This document shows, piece by piece, positions 16,965-25,013 of a stretch of 64,000 nucleotides of DNA; within the stretch, counting starts at the first letter, position 1, and each line of letters starts with the position of its first letter. Position numbers and translations under genes: made by a program. The notes under the pieces are model-generated. The model was not told the origin of the DNA. It did not search any database and saw only the letters and a program-made list of their open reading frames with translations. This DNA is from an uncultured Ellagibacter sp. (GTDB lineage: Bacteria > Actinomycetota > Coriobacteriia > Coriobacteriales > Eggerthellaceae): assembly GCF_934617235.1 (NCBI RefSeq), contig NZ_CAKTTZ010000005.1, forward strand, positions 1-64,000. The letters run 5' to 3'.

Positions 16965-19555
16965 TACGCTTCCACCTTCTTAATGCTCACGCGGGTAAGG
17001 CCGCCATGACGGGCGGTCGATCCGCTCAAGCGCTCCCAGTCGCAGGGGAGGATTTCGTTGTTGTTGCCGCCGCGGGGCTTGTAGTTCTTGAAGTCGGCGG
17101 CCGCAACATGACCGAAGGCCCAATGTCCCTGGCCGTATGCCTTGATGACGACGCCCGGGCGCGTGCCCTCCCACGCCTTCGCATGGACGATGATGGAACC
17201 TTGCGGGGAAGTCACCTCAACGGTGTCCCCGGTCTTAAGCCCCAAGTCTTCCATGTCGGACGGGTTGATCTTGATGACGTCGTCCCAGGCCACGTCACCC
17301 GGGTCGGTGTCCTTGAATTCCTGATAGCCCACGCAGTTCGCGCTTCGGCCCTCAAGGTTTAAGCGCGCACGGTGCTCCTCGAAGATGTAGGGGTAGGTCT
17401 TCTCGTCGCCATAGCGAACGGGGGTCTCGTAGTGCGGCACGAAGGCCAGGCCGTCGCGCGCCTCGAAGCCCATGGACTCCACGACGGAGTTCACGTCGCA
17501 CTTGTACTGGGTCGCCACCTGCTCGAGCAGCGTCTTCAAGCTTTCGGAGAAGAACTCGAACTTGCCGGTATCGTGGCCCAAGCTGCCCCAATGCTTCTTG
17601 TAGCCCATCTTCTTGGAATTGAAGCAGCCCTTCGAGCAGAAGTTGCGCCAGCTGCCGAGGTCGGTGCCCTGTTTGGCGTTCTTGCCGTTCCATGCGGGCG
17701 CCGTCATGATCTTCACCGCGATCTCGGCGAATTCGGACGCGCTCGTGGGGCAATTGCCCGTCTCGGGGTCGCAGAAGGCCTTCGAATAGTAGTTGTAGAT
17801 GTTCGCGAAACCGCGCTCCTTGAGCTTCACGGCAAGCTCCCACGCGATTTCCGTCTCGTCGGTCTTGGTGTCCCACAGAGGCGTGATCACGGGCTGCTGT
17901 ACCGAAATGTAGGAGTAGAGGCCCTGGCTTGCCTTCATGAAGCCCCAGCGCTCGAACATGTAGTGCTTGGCCGGCAGGAGGATGTCGGCGAACATGGCGG
18001 ACTCGGACGGCATCGTCGTGATGTTCACATAGAACGGTACCTTCGCGTATGCCTTGTCGAAGCGTTGCGCGCCGGTGGAGCTGAAGCAATAGTTGCACCA
18101 GTAGCTGATGAGCATCTTGATCTCGTAGCTGCCGTCTTCGTAGTGCCCGTCTTCCTGCAAGATAACGTCGGCAAGTCGGCTCGAGGTCTCATTGGAGTGG
18201 ATCGCCTTGCCGTTGTAGTTTAAGAAGTCCTTGCGGATACGCCCGTCGATCGCCTTCATCTTGGCGGCCTTGCGAGCGTTGCTATCGCGGAAATGGTTGT
18301 GATCGGGCAGGCTCGCCGTCGAGGCGGAAGCGCTTCTAAACACGCCGCCCTTCGTTTCGATGGAGCCGACCAGGCCGTTGAGCGCGTTCGCCGCCATGGC
18401 ACCGTACACGCCTCGGACCTGCATATTCGTGCCCGGGGATTGCCACGAGCAGCTCGCGTCGCCGTACTTGCCGAACTGCGTGGCGACCTCGGTGATGTCC
18501 TTCGCCTCGATGCCGCAGATGTCGGCCGCCCATTCGGGTGTGGCGTCCTTGAGCGCCAAGTTCCACCAACGCACAAGGCCATAGCCCTGGTTGTGCTCGA
18601 ACTTGGACTCGTCGACGGTTTCGCCCGCCTTGAACAGGTTCGCCTTGTTGTTGTAGTTGTCGGTGAGCTCGTAGTTCCAAGGGCCCTGCTTGAAGTCGCC
18701 CACGAACTTCTTGTTCCAGAGTCCCTTCGTCAGGATAACGTGCGCAATCGCGCAGGCAAGCGCGCCGTCGGTGCCGGGGATGATCGGCAGCCATTTGTCG
18801 GCCTTCGCTGCGGTTGCGGACAGGCGCGGGTCGATCACGTAGATCTTCGCACCGTCCATGACCTTGCCCCACACGCTCGATGCCCAGCCTGACATGCGGT
18901 TCGACGAGATGGGGTCGGTCGACCACATGAGGAAGCACTTCGTGTTGGTAAGGTCGTAGTTGTGGTACGAGAAGGTACCTTCGGTCGCCCAGTTCGCCAT
19001 CTTCTCGGCTTCGGCGCAGATGTCGCCGTGACCGAAGTAGTTCGGGGTGCCGAACAGGATGTTGAACTTCTTGTAAAGGACGTCGCCGACGCCGGTGGAG
19101 CGGCCCTTCTGGAAGGCGAGCTTCTTCGTTTCGCCGTTCTTCTTGAGCTCCATGAGCTTATCGGCGATGGTGTTAAGCGCCTCGTCCCAGCTGATCGGGA
19201 CAAAACCAGGGTCGACGCCGCGCCCCTTCTCGGGGTTGGTGCGCTTCATCGGGGTTTTGATTCGATCGGGGTCGTATACTTGCTGAATCGCGAGATGCGG
19301 CTTCGGGCAGATCTTGCCACCTGTCGCTGTGCAGTTCCAGTTGCCCGTGATGCGGAGGATACGCTTGTTTTGCGTATAGACCTTCACGGGGCAAGAGGCA
19401 GTGCACCCTTGACAGGTGGTTGCGGTCCACTTGCCGGTTTGGTTCGGCTTGTGGGACTCATCGGCTACGGCGGTAAACGGCGTCACCCCCGTCGCTGCCA
19501 CCGCAGCCAACCCCAAGGCGCTCGCCTTGAGGAATGAGCGTCTATTAATGTTCAC
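16964..19555 (-). CDS. Tat-exported molybdopterin oxidoreductase, DMSO reductase family, PsrA/PhsA/ArrA-like
   Basis: 863 residues from a GTG start. A Tat signal (RRSFLK, residues 5-10) is followed by a hydrophobic stretch. The [4Fe-4S] ligands are C48-x2-C51-x3-C55 and C83. The probable molybdenum ligand is Cys180 in GHGDIC, the residue type used by polysulfide, thiosulfate and arsenate reductases rather than the Ser of DMSO reductase. The molybdopterin-binding C-terminal domain (LGLKTGDTVEVTSPQGSI) is intact. The substrate cannot be read from sequence. First gene of a five-gene operon (ferredoxin, TorD chaperone, membrane subunit, lipoprotein) and divergent from an aquaporin and an ArsM-like gene, so sulfur or metalloid oxyanions are candidate substrates. 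Confidence 0.88.
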   Translation of the reverse strand: MNINRRSFLKASALGLAAVAATGVTPFTAVADESHKPNQTGKWTATTCQGCTASCPVKVYTQNKRILRITGNWNCTATGGKICPKPHLAIQQVYDPDRIKTPMKRTNPEKGRGVDPGFVPISWDEALNTIADKLMELKKNGETKKLAFQKGRSTGVGDVLYKKFNILFGTPNYFGHGDICAEAEKMANWATEGTFSYHNYDLTNTKCFLMWSTDPISSNRMSGWASSVWGKVMDGAKIYVIDPRLSATAAKADKWLPIIPGTDGALACAIAHVILTKGLWNKKFVGDFKQGPWNYELTDNYNNKANLFKAGETVDESKFEHNQGYGLVRWWNLALKDATPEWAADICGIEAKDITEVATQFGKYGDASCSWQSPGTNMQVRGVYGAMAANALNGLVGSIETKGGVFRSASASTASLPDHNHFRDSNARKAAKMKAIDGRIRKDFLNYNGKAIHSNETSSRLADVILQEDGHYEDGSYEIKMLISYWCNYCFSSTGAQRFDKAYAKVPFYVNITTMPSESAMFADILLPAKHYMFERWGFMKASQGLYSYISVQQPVITPLWDTKTDETEIAWELAVKLKERGFANIYNYYSKAFCDPETGNCPTSASEFAEIAVKIMTAPAWNGKNAKQGTDLGSWRNFCSKGCFNSKKMGYKKHWGSLGHDTGKFEFFSESLKTLLEQVATQYKCDVNSVVESMGFEARDGLAFVPHYETPVRYGDEKTYPYIFEEHRARLNLEGRSANCVGYQEFKDTDPGDVAWDDVIKINPSDMEDLGLKTGDTVEVTSPQGSIIVHAKAWEGTRPGVVIKAYGQGHWAFGHVAAADFKNYKPRGGNNNEILPCDWERLSGSTARHGGLTRVSIKKVEA

Positions 19556-19675
19556 TTCTATTTACCCTCTCTCTAGGGCTTCGATTCCCTGCATACCAAT
19601 GCAACAGCATCGTTTCCCCTGCTACTGCTGTCATTTGAGGGATTAAGCAGTAGAAAACGAGAGAATGCGTATGGA

Positions 19676-19703
19676 ATTATAGCGACGTTTTGGTAAAAGT
19701 CAC
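19676..19703 (-). promoter_or_regulatory. Promoter of molybdoenzyme operon 1
   Basis: On the minus strand GTGACT (19703-19698), a 16-base spacer and a consensus TATAAT (19681-19676) precede the GTG start at 19555 by about 120 bases. The untranslated leader holds a CTACTGCT/AGCAGTAG hairpin (about 19623-19653). Confidence 0.55.
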
Positions 19704-19706
19704 GTA

Positions 19707-19791
19707 AAGTCAAGCATATATTCGACGAGGTGCAATAATTTCTTGTGCCTAATTAATTTATTGGCTAATACTTGACTTCGTCATATACTTG
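19707..19791. promoter_or_regulatory. Inverted-repeat operator region between divergent promoters
   Basis: AAGTCAAG (19707-19714) is the exact inverse of CTTGACTT (19771-19778), and CAAGCATAT (19711-19719) inversely matches ATATACTTG (19783-19791) with one mismatch. The repeats lie between the two divergent promoters and overlap the -35 box of the aquaporin gene, so one regulator could control both units. No regulator gene is adjacent. Confidence 0.45.
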
Positions 19792-19800
19792 CTCAACAAT
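19772..19800 (+). promoter_or_regulatory. Promoter of the aquaporin-methyltransferase unit
   Basis: TTGACT (19772-19777), a 17-base spacer and AACAAT (19795-19800) stand 78 bases before the ATG at 19878. Confidence 0.55.
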
Positions 19801-19877
19801 ACGCACCCGAGGGATTGCGCCCAAAGTGGGCGTTGCTGTCAGGATTGCATTCAAATAAGACGAAAGAGAAGAAACTC

Positions 19878-20687
19878 ATGAAATTCGCAAGGCAATTCAC
19901 CGGTGAGCTCATCGGTACCTTCCTTATGTGCTTCCTCGGTATCGGCGCTGTTGCCGTGGCAACGCTGTTCGGCGCGCTTACCGGCCCAGGTCAAGTTGGA
20001 CTTGTATGGGGCCTCGCCATCGCGATCGGCATCTACGTGACACGCAACCTCTCCGATGCGCACTTCAACCCGGCGGTTTCGATCTCGATGATCCTCGCCG
20101 GCAAGATGAAGGTTCGCGACCTTCCCGCCTACCTGCTCGGCCAGTGCGCCGGCGCCTTCCTCGCTGCAGGTTCCCTCTGGGTCCTCTTCGGCGATTCCGT
20201 GGCGAAGAACCTTTCCAACAACGGACTCACCATGTCCACCAACTCCATCGGCAGCGCGGCCACCATCTGGTGCGAAGTGTTCCCGAACACCGCGAACGGC
20301 ACCGTGCCCATGATGGTCGGCGCCTTCGCCGAGGGTTTCGGCGTCTTCCTTCTCTGCCTTGTCATCCTGAGCCTGACCTCCGATGAGAACAAGGGCAAGC
20401 CGAGCTCGCTTATCGCGCCGCTGTTCATCGGTCTCACCATCACCGTGCTCATCAACGTCATCGGCCCGCTGACCGATGCTGGCCTGAATCCTGCTCGCGA
20501 CATCATGCCTCGTCTGTGGGCTGCCTGCGTGGGTTGGGGCTCCATCTGCTTTGGCAACAACATCATGGACACCATCTGCGTGTACGTTATTGGCCCGTTC
20601 GTTGGCGGCATCGTCGCGGCTCTCGTTTACCGCTACATCTTGAAGCCGATGCACATCAAGAAGAACGACGACGAAGTCGAGGCATAA
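19878..20687 (+). CDS. MIP-family aquaporin/glycerol facilitator
   Basis: 269 residues from ATG 19878 (purine-rich GAAAGAGAAG upstream; the frame extends to 19815 without a better site). Six hydrophobic helices and both half-helix boxes are present: AHFNPAVS (NPA at 64-66) and GLNPARD (near 205). The Asp after the second NPAR favours the glycerol-conducting (GlpF) side of the family, whose members can also pass arsenite and other uncharged metalloid hydroxides. No glycerol kinase or glycerol dehydrogenase lies nearby. Its partners are an ArsM-like methyltransferase 82 bases downstream and a divergent molybdoenzyme operon, so a metalloid or small-solute role is a reasonable but unproven inference. 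Confidence 0.88.
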   Translation: MKFARQFTGELIGTFLMCFLGIGAVAVATLFGALTGPGQVGLVWGLAIAIGIYVTRNLSDAHFNPAVSISMILAGKMKVRDLPAYLLGQCAGAFLAAGSLWVLFGDSVAKNLSNNGLTMSTNSIGSAATIWCEVFPNTANGTVPMMVGAFAEGFGVFLLCLVILSLTSDENKGKPSSLIAPLFIGLTITVLINVIGPLTDAGLNPARDIMPRLWAACVGWGSICFGNNIMDTICVYVIGPFVGGIVAALVYRYILKPMHIKKNDDEVEA

Positions 20688-20769
20688 GTCATTCGACGAG
20701 CCCACGGCCGCAGCAGCTACGCGACTCGCTGCGACCTTTTTGTAAACACGCCAAGAGAAGGGACGCGCA

Positions 20770-21783
20770 ATGAACGAGATCATTCAAACGATCCGCGACT
20801 ATTACGCAGAGAAGAAACTGGGCGACATCATTTCCGTCGAGGGGCTTGCTCCTTCCGACGAGGCGGCCGAGGCGCTCGCGCTTCTCCCCGAGGATATGCG
20901 CGAGAACAAGATGCTTCTGGGCTATCCGTTCCCGCCGATGCTTGAGGGCTGCACCGTGCTGGTGCTCGGCGCTCGCAACGGGCGCGACGCTTTCGTCGCC
21001 TCGAAGCTTGTAGGCGAGTCTGGCAAGGTCATCGCAATCGAGGGCTGCGCACACGGCGTTGAGAAGGCCGATGGCGTCAAAGAGGAAATCGCCCAAGCGT
21101 TCGGCTATGCGAAGTCGAACGTCCATTTCGTGAACGCGGGCATTGAGGACCTTTATGCGGCAGGCATCGCCGACGACTCGATCGATGTCGTCATCGCCAA
21201 CTGCGCCGTATCGCATAGCCCCTTCAAACTCGAAGTGCTCTCGGAGGTCTACCGCGCGCTAAAGGAGGGCGGCGAATTCTATGAGTTCGACGTTTTCTGC
21301 AACCGCCGCCTCGATCCCGAGCAGAAGGCCGATCCCGCCATCGCGGGCGGTCTTTTGGCCGAAACTGGCTATGATCAGGATTTCCGCCGCACTATGCGCA
21401 AGGCTGGCTGGGAAGACTTCCGCCATATGAGCTTCCATGCAGTCGAGGTGACCGACGAGGCGGCGGCGAAGGCGAAAGGCGAGGGCACCACCTACGAAGG
21501 ACGCTATGTTCGCGCGGTTAAAAGCCAGGTCATCGAAGATATCTGCGAGCAGTACGGCCAGTATGCCACCTACGACGGTCAGATCGCGGGCTGTCCAGAC
21601 TATTTCGATTTGGACGACCATCATCGCTTCTTCACCAATGAGCCGATGAGCGTCTGCAGCAACTCCTGCAGCATGGTCGCCGATACCCGCTATGGGACCC
21701 ACTTCAAGGTAGATGGCAACCTGCGCCACCACTACGGCGCATTCGGCAAATGCGGTAACGTCGAGCGCATCGTCGAGGAATAG
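20770..21783 (+). CDS. ArsM-like SAM-dependent methyltransferase lacking key cysteines
   Basis: 337 residues with a Rossmann methyltransferase core (VLVLGARNGRDAFVASKLVGESGKV, residues about 63-87) and the C-terminal block FDLDDHHRFFTNEPMSVCSNS (280-299), which closely resembles the LDDHH...PVCGNT block of arsenite methyltransferases. Of the conserved ArsM arsenic-binding cysteines, only the one in ANCAVS (Cys145) is retained. The cysteine normally in GRDC is Ala74, and the one normally before the GGAL-like segment is Ala (DPAIAGGLL). Several other cysteines (176, 275, 296, 300, 328) are present. It may methylate a different metalloid or another substrate. It follows an aquaporin gene and ends at a strong terminator. 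Confidence 0.75.
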   Translation: MNEIIQTIRDYYAEKKLGDIISVEGLAPSDEAAEALALLPEDMRENKMLLGYPFPPMLEGCTVLVLGARNGRDAFVASKLVGESGKVIAIEGCAHGVEKADGVKEEIAQAFGYAKSNVHFVNAGIEDLYAAGIADDSIDVVIANCAVSHSPFKLEVLSEVYRALKEGGEFYEFDVFCNRRLDPEQKADPAIAGGLLAETGYDQDFRRTMRKAGWEDFRHMSFHAVEVTDEAAAKAKGEGTTYEGRYVRAVKSQVIEDICEQYGQYATYDGQIAGCPDYFDLDDHHRFFTNEPMSVCSNSCSMVADTRYGTHFKVDGNLRHHYGAFGKCGNVERIVEE

Positions 21784-21805
21784 CGGGCTCACCACCCGTT
21801 TTCCG

Positions 21806-21846
21806 AAAGCCCCTTGCAGTTCACACCTGAACTGCAAGGGGCTTTT
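21806..21846 (+). terminator. Strong intrinsic terminator
   Basis: A perfect 18-bp stem (21806-21823 with 21828-21845) with a CACC loop and a short T run, 22 bases after the methyltransferase stop. The A and T flanks make it usable in both directions. Confidence 0.85.
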
Positions 21847-22052
21847 GCTGCTCTAAGATTATCCTCGGGCGTAGGGTGAGCGCGATGTGGGGGTCTTCCG
21901 CTCGTCCTATCTTTGGCTCCAGGGAGATCACCGACCGCCCGTTACACCCCGTAAACAAAACACACGCGGGCGGGGAAATACCTGCTATCATGCCCAAAGG
22001 CTCCCATTGTGGGGCCTTTCTTGATGGACTTCGTTTACGGGAAGGTGGGTTC

Positions 22053-22634
22053 GTGAGACGGCTTGTTAACTTTGCAATCGCAGTGTGCCTTGTGTGCTGC
22101 GCGTTGCCCCTCGTCTCATGCAAGGCGCCCGCCCTTTCCGATTGCGACCTGCAGCTTTTCCAAAACGCCTCGGGCACAGGCGATACGCGCGACATCGTCT
22201 CGGGCGTGGTGAGTCTGGGCGGCGTGTACCGACAAGGGGACACGGCGGGGCGCGTGGTCTGCCTCAACATCGGCATGAGCGAGACGAGTCCCTGCGATTC
22301 GATTTCGATCGAGTCGCTCACCGACGGCGTCCGCGTGGGGAAATCGAGCGGCTCCTGGGAAGACACCGCCAATTACCAGCTTGGCGAAATCGCAAGCGGG
22401 GGATACGTGTATTTCGCCGTGCCCGTCGAGCAGGGCGCCGACGAGACGGCTGACGTGGCGGCGTATCGCGCGTTCGGCGGCGTCGAGTTCTGCGTCACGT
22501 TCCACAACGGAGAAGACCAGATGAGCTACACGTACCGCATCGTGCCGACCGATAGCTACCTCACATGGGTGAAAGACCCGAAGGGCAACACTTTCGACGG
22601 CGCGCGCTTCGAAGTGACGCGGACGGGGGAGTAG
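22053..22634 (+). CDS. Small lipoprotein of unknown function
   Basis: 193 residues from a GTG at 22053, chosen because GGAAGGTGG stands directly upstream and the product then begins with a positive, hydrophobic signal peptide ending in the lipobox LVSC. The open frame runs back to 21876 without a better start. The mature part looks like one beta-rich domain (residues about 25-193) of the kind seen in FxLYD or DUF4352-like lipoproteins, but no specific family is recognised. It ends three bases before the recQ start, so the two genes are transcribed together, although no functional link is evident. Confidence 0.7.
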   Translation: MRRLVNFAIAVCLVCCALPLVSCKAPALSDCDLQLFQNASGTGDTRDIVSGVVSLGGVYRQGDTAGRVVCLNIGMSETSPCDSISIESLTDGVRVGKSSGSWEDTANYQLGEIASGGYVYFAVPVEQGADETADVAAYRAFGGVEFCVTFHNGEDQMSYTYRIVPTDSYLTWVKDPKGNTFDGARFEVTRTGE

Positions 22635-22637
22635 GCC

Positions 22638-24572
22638 GTGGACGAGGATACCGGTTACACCCCACCAAGCGTCCCCGACGCCTTGCCGGCGCCGACGCTC
22701 GATGACGCCCGCCGCGCGCTGAGGGACTGCTTCGGCTACGAGGACTTCAGGCTGGGGCAGAAAAGCGTGATCGAGGCGATTCTCGCCGGACGCGATACGC
22801 TCGCCGTCATGCCGACGGGCGCAGGAAAGTCGCTGTGCTACCAAATCCCCAGCATCGTCTTGCCCGGGGTCGCGATCGTCGTCTCGCCGCTCGTGTCGCT
22901 TATGGGCGATCAAGTCCGTGCGCTCGTGCAGGCAGGAGTGCATGCGGCGTACCTCAACTCGACACTTTCGCCTGCGGCCCAGGGCCGCGTGATCGAGCGC
23001 GCGCGAGCAGGCGAGTTCGACATCGTATATGTAGCACCCGAACGGCTCGAAGATGTGCGCTTCGTCGATTTTGCGAGCCACGCACGCATAGCGCTCATCG
23101 CCGTCGATGAGGCCCATTGCGTGTCGCAGTGGGGCCAAGACTTCCGCCCTTCGTATCTGCAAATCGGCGCCTTCATCGCGAAGCTGTCGGCGCGCCCCGC
23201 CGTCTGCGCGCTCACGGCGAGGGCGACCGAGCGCGTTCGCGATGACATCGTGCGCCTGCTCGGGCTGTCCGACCCCTACCGTATCGTCACCGGGTTCGAC
23301 CGTCCGAACCTGCATTTCGCTGTCGAGCGCGCGGAGCCCAAGCGCAAGCTCGCGAGGATCGCCGCCTACGCCTTAGAGCACGCAAGCGATTCGGGCATCG
23401 TGTACTGCTCGACCCGGAAGGACACCGAGGTCGTATGCGATGCACTCGTGTCGGCAGGCGTGCGCGCAACGCGCTACCATGCCGGGCTCCCCGCTGCCGA
23501 GCGCGCAGCAAACCAGCAGGCATTCATCTGCGACGATGCGCCCGTCATGGTCGCAACAAACGCGTTTGGCATGGGCATCGACAAGTCGAATGTGCGCTAC
23601 GTGCTCCATCACAACATGCCCGCCTCGATCGAGGCGTATTACCAGGAAGCCGGCCGCGCGGGACGCGACGGTCTGCCCTCGGAGTGCCTGCTCTTCTGGA
23701 GCGAGAAGGACCTTTCCACCTGCCGCTTCTTCATCGAGCAGGAATCGGCCAATGAGGATCTTTCGCCAGAAGAGGCCGAGGCCGTGCGCCAGACGCGCCG
23801 GCGCATGCTCGCAGCGATGGAGGGCTACTGCATGACCTGCGGCTGCCTGCGCGAGTACCTGCTTCACTACTTCGGGGAAGAAAGCGAGGCGGACGGCTCT
23901 GTGAGCTGTGGCAACTGCGGCAACTGCGAAGGCGGATTCGAGCGCGTCGACGTGACGGATGAGGCCCGCGCGATCATGCGCTGCGTGCAGGAGCTTCGCG
24001 GCGAATGGGGCAAGGGAATGGTCGCCGATGTGCTGCGCGGCTCAAAAAGCGAGAAGGTATTGTCGTTCGGGCTCGATCGCGCGAACGCCTACGGCACGCT
24101 TTCCCACGCGTCCGCAGCGCATGTGAAAGACGTGATAGAGCTGCTCGTCGCAGGCAGGTACCTCGACATCTCGGAGGGGAAGTTCCCCAAGGTGGGGTTC
24201 GGCCCGAACTTTCGCGCGGCGGCGGCGCCCGAGTTCTCCCTCTTCATGAAGCGCACGGCACGGAAGAGCGGGCGGGCTAGCGCAGGCGGCGGGCATGCGT
24301 TCGGCTCGAGCGGCACAAGGAGCACAGGCACTGCGGCGGACAGCGGGTCCAGCGAGCTTTTCGAGCGCCTGCGCGCGCTGCGCAAGCAAATCGCGAACGA
24401 GCGGGGATGCGCGCCCTACATGGTCTTCTCCGACGCCGCGCTGCGCGACATGTGCGCCCGCCTTCCGCAGACCGAGGACGAATTCCTCGAGGTGAACGGG
24501 GTGGGGCAGACGAAGCTTCTGCGCTACGGGGAGGCGTTCCTCGCCGAAATCGCCGCCTTCGAGAACCGCTAG
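22638..24572 (+). CDS. recQ: RecQ-family ATP-dependent DNA helicase
   Basis: 644 residues from GTG. All RecQ elements are present in order: motif 0 (GYEDFRLGQ), Walker A MPTGAGKS near residue 60, DEAH box (AVDEAHC) near 157, the aromatic-rich loop (CVSQWGQDFRPSYLQIG), helicase motifs V-VI (ATNAFGMGIDKSNVRYVLH and YYQEAGRAGRDG), the RecQ zinc domain (CMTCGC...CGNCGNC), a winged-helix region and a C-terminal HRDC domain (residues about 574-644, EFLEVNGVGQTKLLRYG). It unwinds recombination and replication intermediates in a 3'-5' direction. Length and domain set match full-size bacterial RecQ. It is the second gene behind a lipoprotein gene. Confidence 0.95.
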   Translation: MDEDTGYTPPSVPDALPAPTLDDARRALRDCFGYEDFRLGQKSVIEAILAGRDTLAVMPTGAGKSLCYQIPSIVLPGVAIVVSPLVSLMGDQVRALVQAGVHAAYLNSTLSPAAQGRVIERARAGEFDIVYVAPERLEDVRFVDFASHARIALIAVDEAHCVSQWGQDFRPSYLQIGAFIAKLSARPAVCALTARATERVRDDIVRLLGLSDPYRIVTGFDRPNLHFAVERAEPKRKLARIAAYALEHASDSGIVYCSTRKDTEVVCDALVSAGVRATRYHAGLPAAERAANQQAFICDDAPVMVATNAFGMGIDKSNVRYVLHHNMPASIEAYYQEAGRAGRDGLPSECLLFWSEKDLSTCRFFIEQESANEDLSPEEAEAVRQTRRRMLAAMEGYCMTCGCLREYLLHYFGEESEADGSVSCGNCGNCEGGFERVDVTDEARAIMRCVQELRGEWGKGMVADVLRGSKSEKVLSFGLDRANAYGTLSHASAAHVKDVIELLVAGRYLDISEGKFPKVGFGPNFRAAAAPEFSLFMKRTARKSGRASAGGGHAFGSSGTRSTGTAADSGSSELFERLRALRKQIANERGCAPYMVFSDAALRDMCARLPQTEDEFLEVNGVGQTKLLRYGEAFLAEIAAFENR

Positions 24573-24640
24573 GCCGCAAGCCCTCTCGGCATTCACCGCA
24601 CTCGAAAAGTGAAGGGTCTGTGACGAAAAGGGTCCATGCA

Positions 24641-24668
24641 TTGACTCTTGGGCGAGTTGGACGATGAT
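24641..24668 (+). promoter_or_regulatory. Promoter of the attenuated transporter unit
   Basis: TTGACT (24641-24646), 16-base spacer, GATGAT (24663-24668). The predicted transcript would begin about 60 bases before the leader peptide. Confidence 0.5.
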
Positions 24669-24739
24669 AGATGCCGCTGGCGAGCCAAAGGGGCGCGCAG
24701 CAAGCGGGCATCAAGGGATGTCCCAACAAAGGAGATACG

Positions 24740-24790
24740 TTGACCAGCACGAACATGCATACCATTCGAATTATGAGCCTGATTATCTAG
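24740..24790 (+). CDS. Putative 16-residue leader peptide, MTSTNMHTIRIMSLII
   Basis: A TTG-started 16-codon frame directly behind a very strong ribosome site (AAAGGAG, spacer ATACG). Four of its 16 codons are Ile, two of them the last before the stop, and three are Thr, like leader peptides of branched-chain or threonine operons. It is followed by a strong hairpin (24812-24838) and a textbook terminator (24854-24888), so it has the arrangement of a ribosome-mediated attenuator. The next gene is an MHS-type transporter rather than a biosynthetic enzyme. The frame is too short to prove by codon statistics. Confidence 0.6.
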   Translation: MTSTNMHTIRIMSLII

Positions 24791-24811
24791 GGCTCGGGTT
24801 GCTTGTTTGTT

Positions 24812-24838
24812 AGCTGCCCGAACCCAAATCGGGCAGCT
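24812..24838 (+). promoter_or_regulatory. Anti-antiterminator or pause hairpin of the attenuator
   Basis: AGCTGCCCGA (24812-24821) pairs perfectly with TCGGGCAGCT (24829-24838) around ACCCAAA. An alternative pairing of GGGTT (about 24796-24800) with AACCC (24821-24825) would break this hairpin, giving two exclusive folds. Confidence 0.55.
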
Positions 24839-24853
24839 GATGGTGCATTGAAG

Positions 24854-24888
24854 CCGGAGGCTGTTTGAGAAAACGCCTCCGGTTTTTT
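24854..24888 (+). terminator. Intrinsic terminator of the attenuator
   Basis: CCGGAGGC (24854-24861) pairs with GCCTCCGG (24875-24882) and is followed by six Ts. It lies before, not after, the transporter gene, so it must be read through for expression. Confidence 0.85.
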
Positions 24889-25013
24889 ATTTACTCCGCA
24901 GATGCTCATCATTCGCACCCTTGCGATTTTCTACCGTCGTTTTCCCAAACAGCCGCCCGCTTTCAAGCAATTTGCGTATCAAGGACATGCGAGAGAAAGC
25001 GAGCGAGCAGATC

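Noticed and set aside
22116..23315. A 399-codon minus-strand frame
   Set aside because: Antisense to the lipoprotein and recQ genes; no motifs and no operon context.
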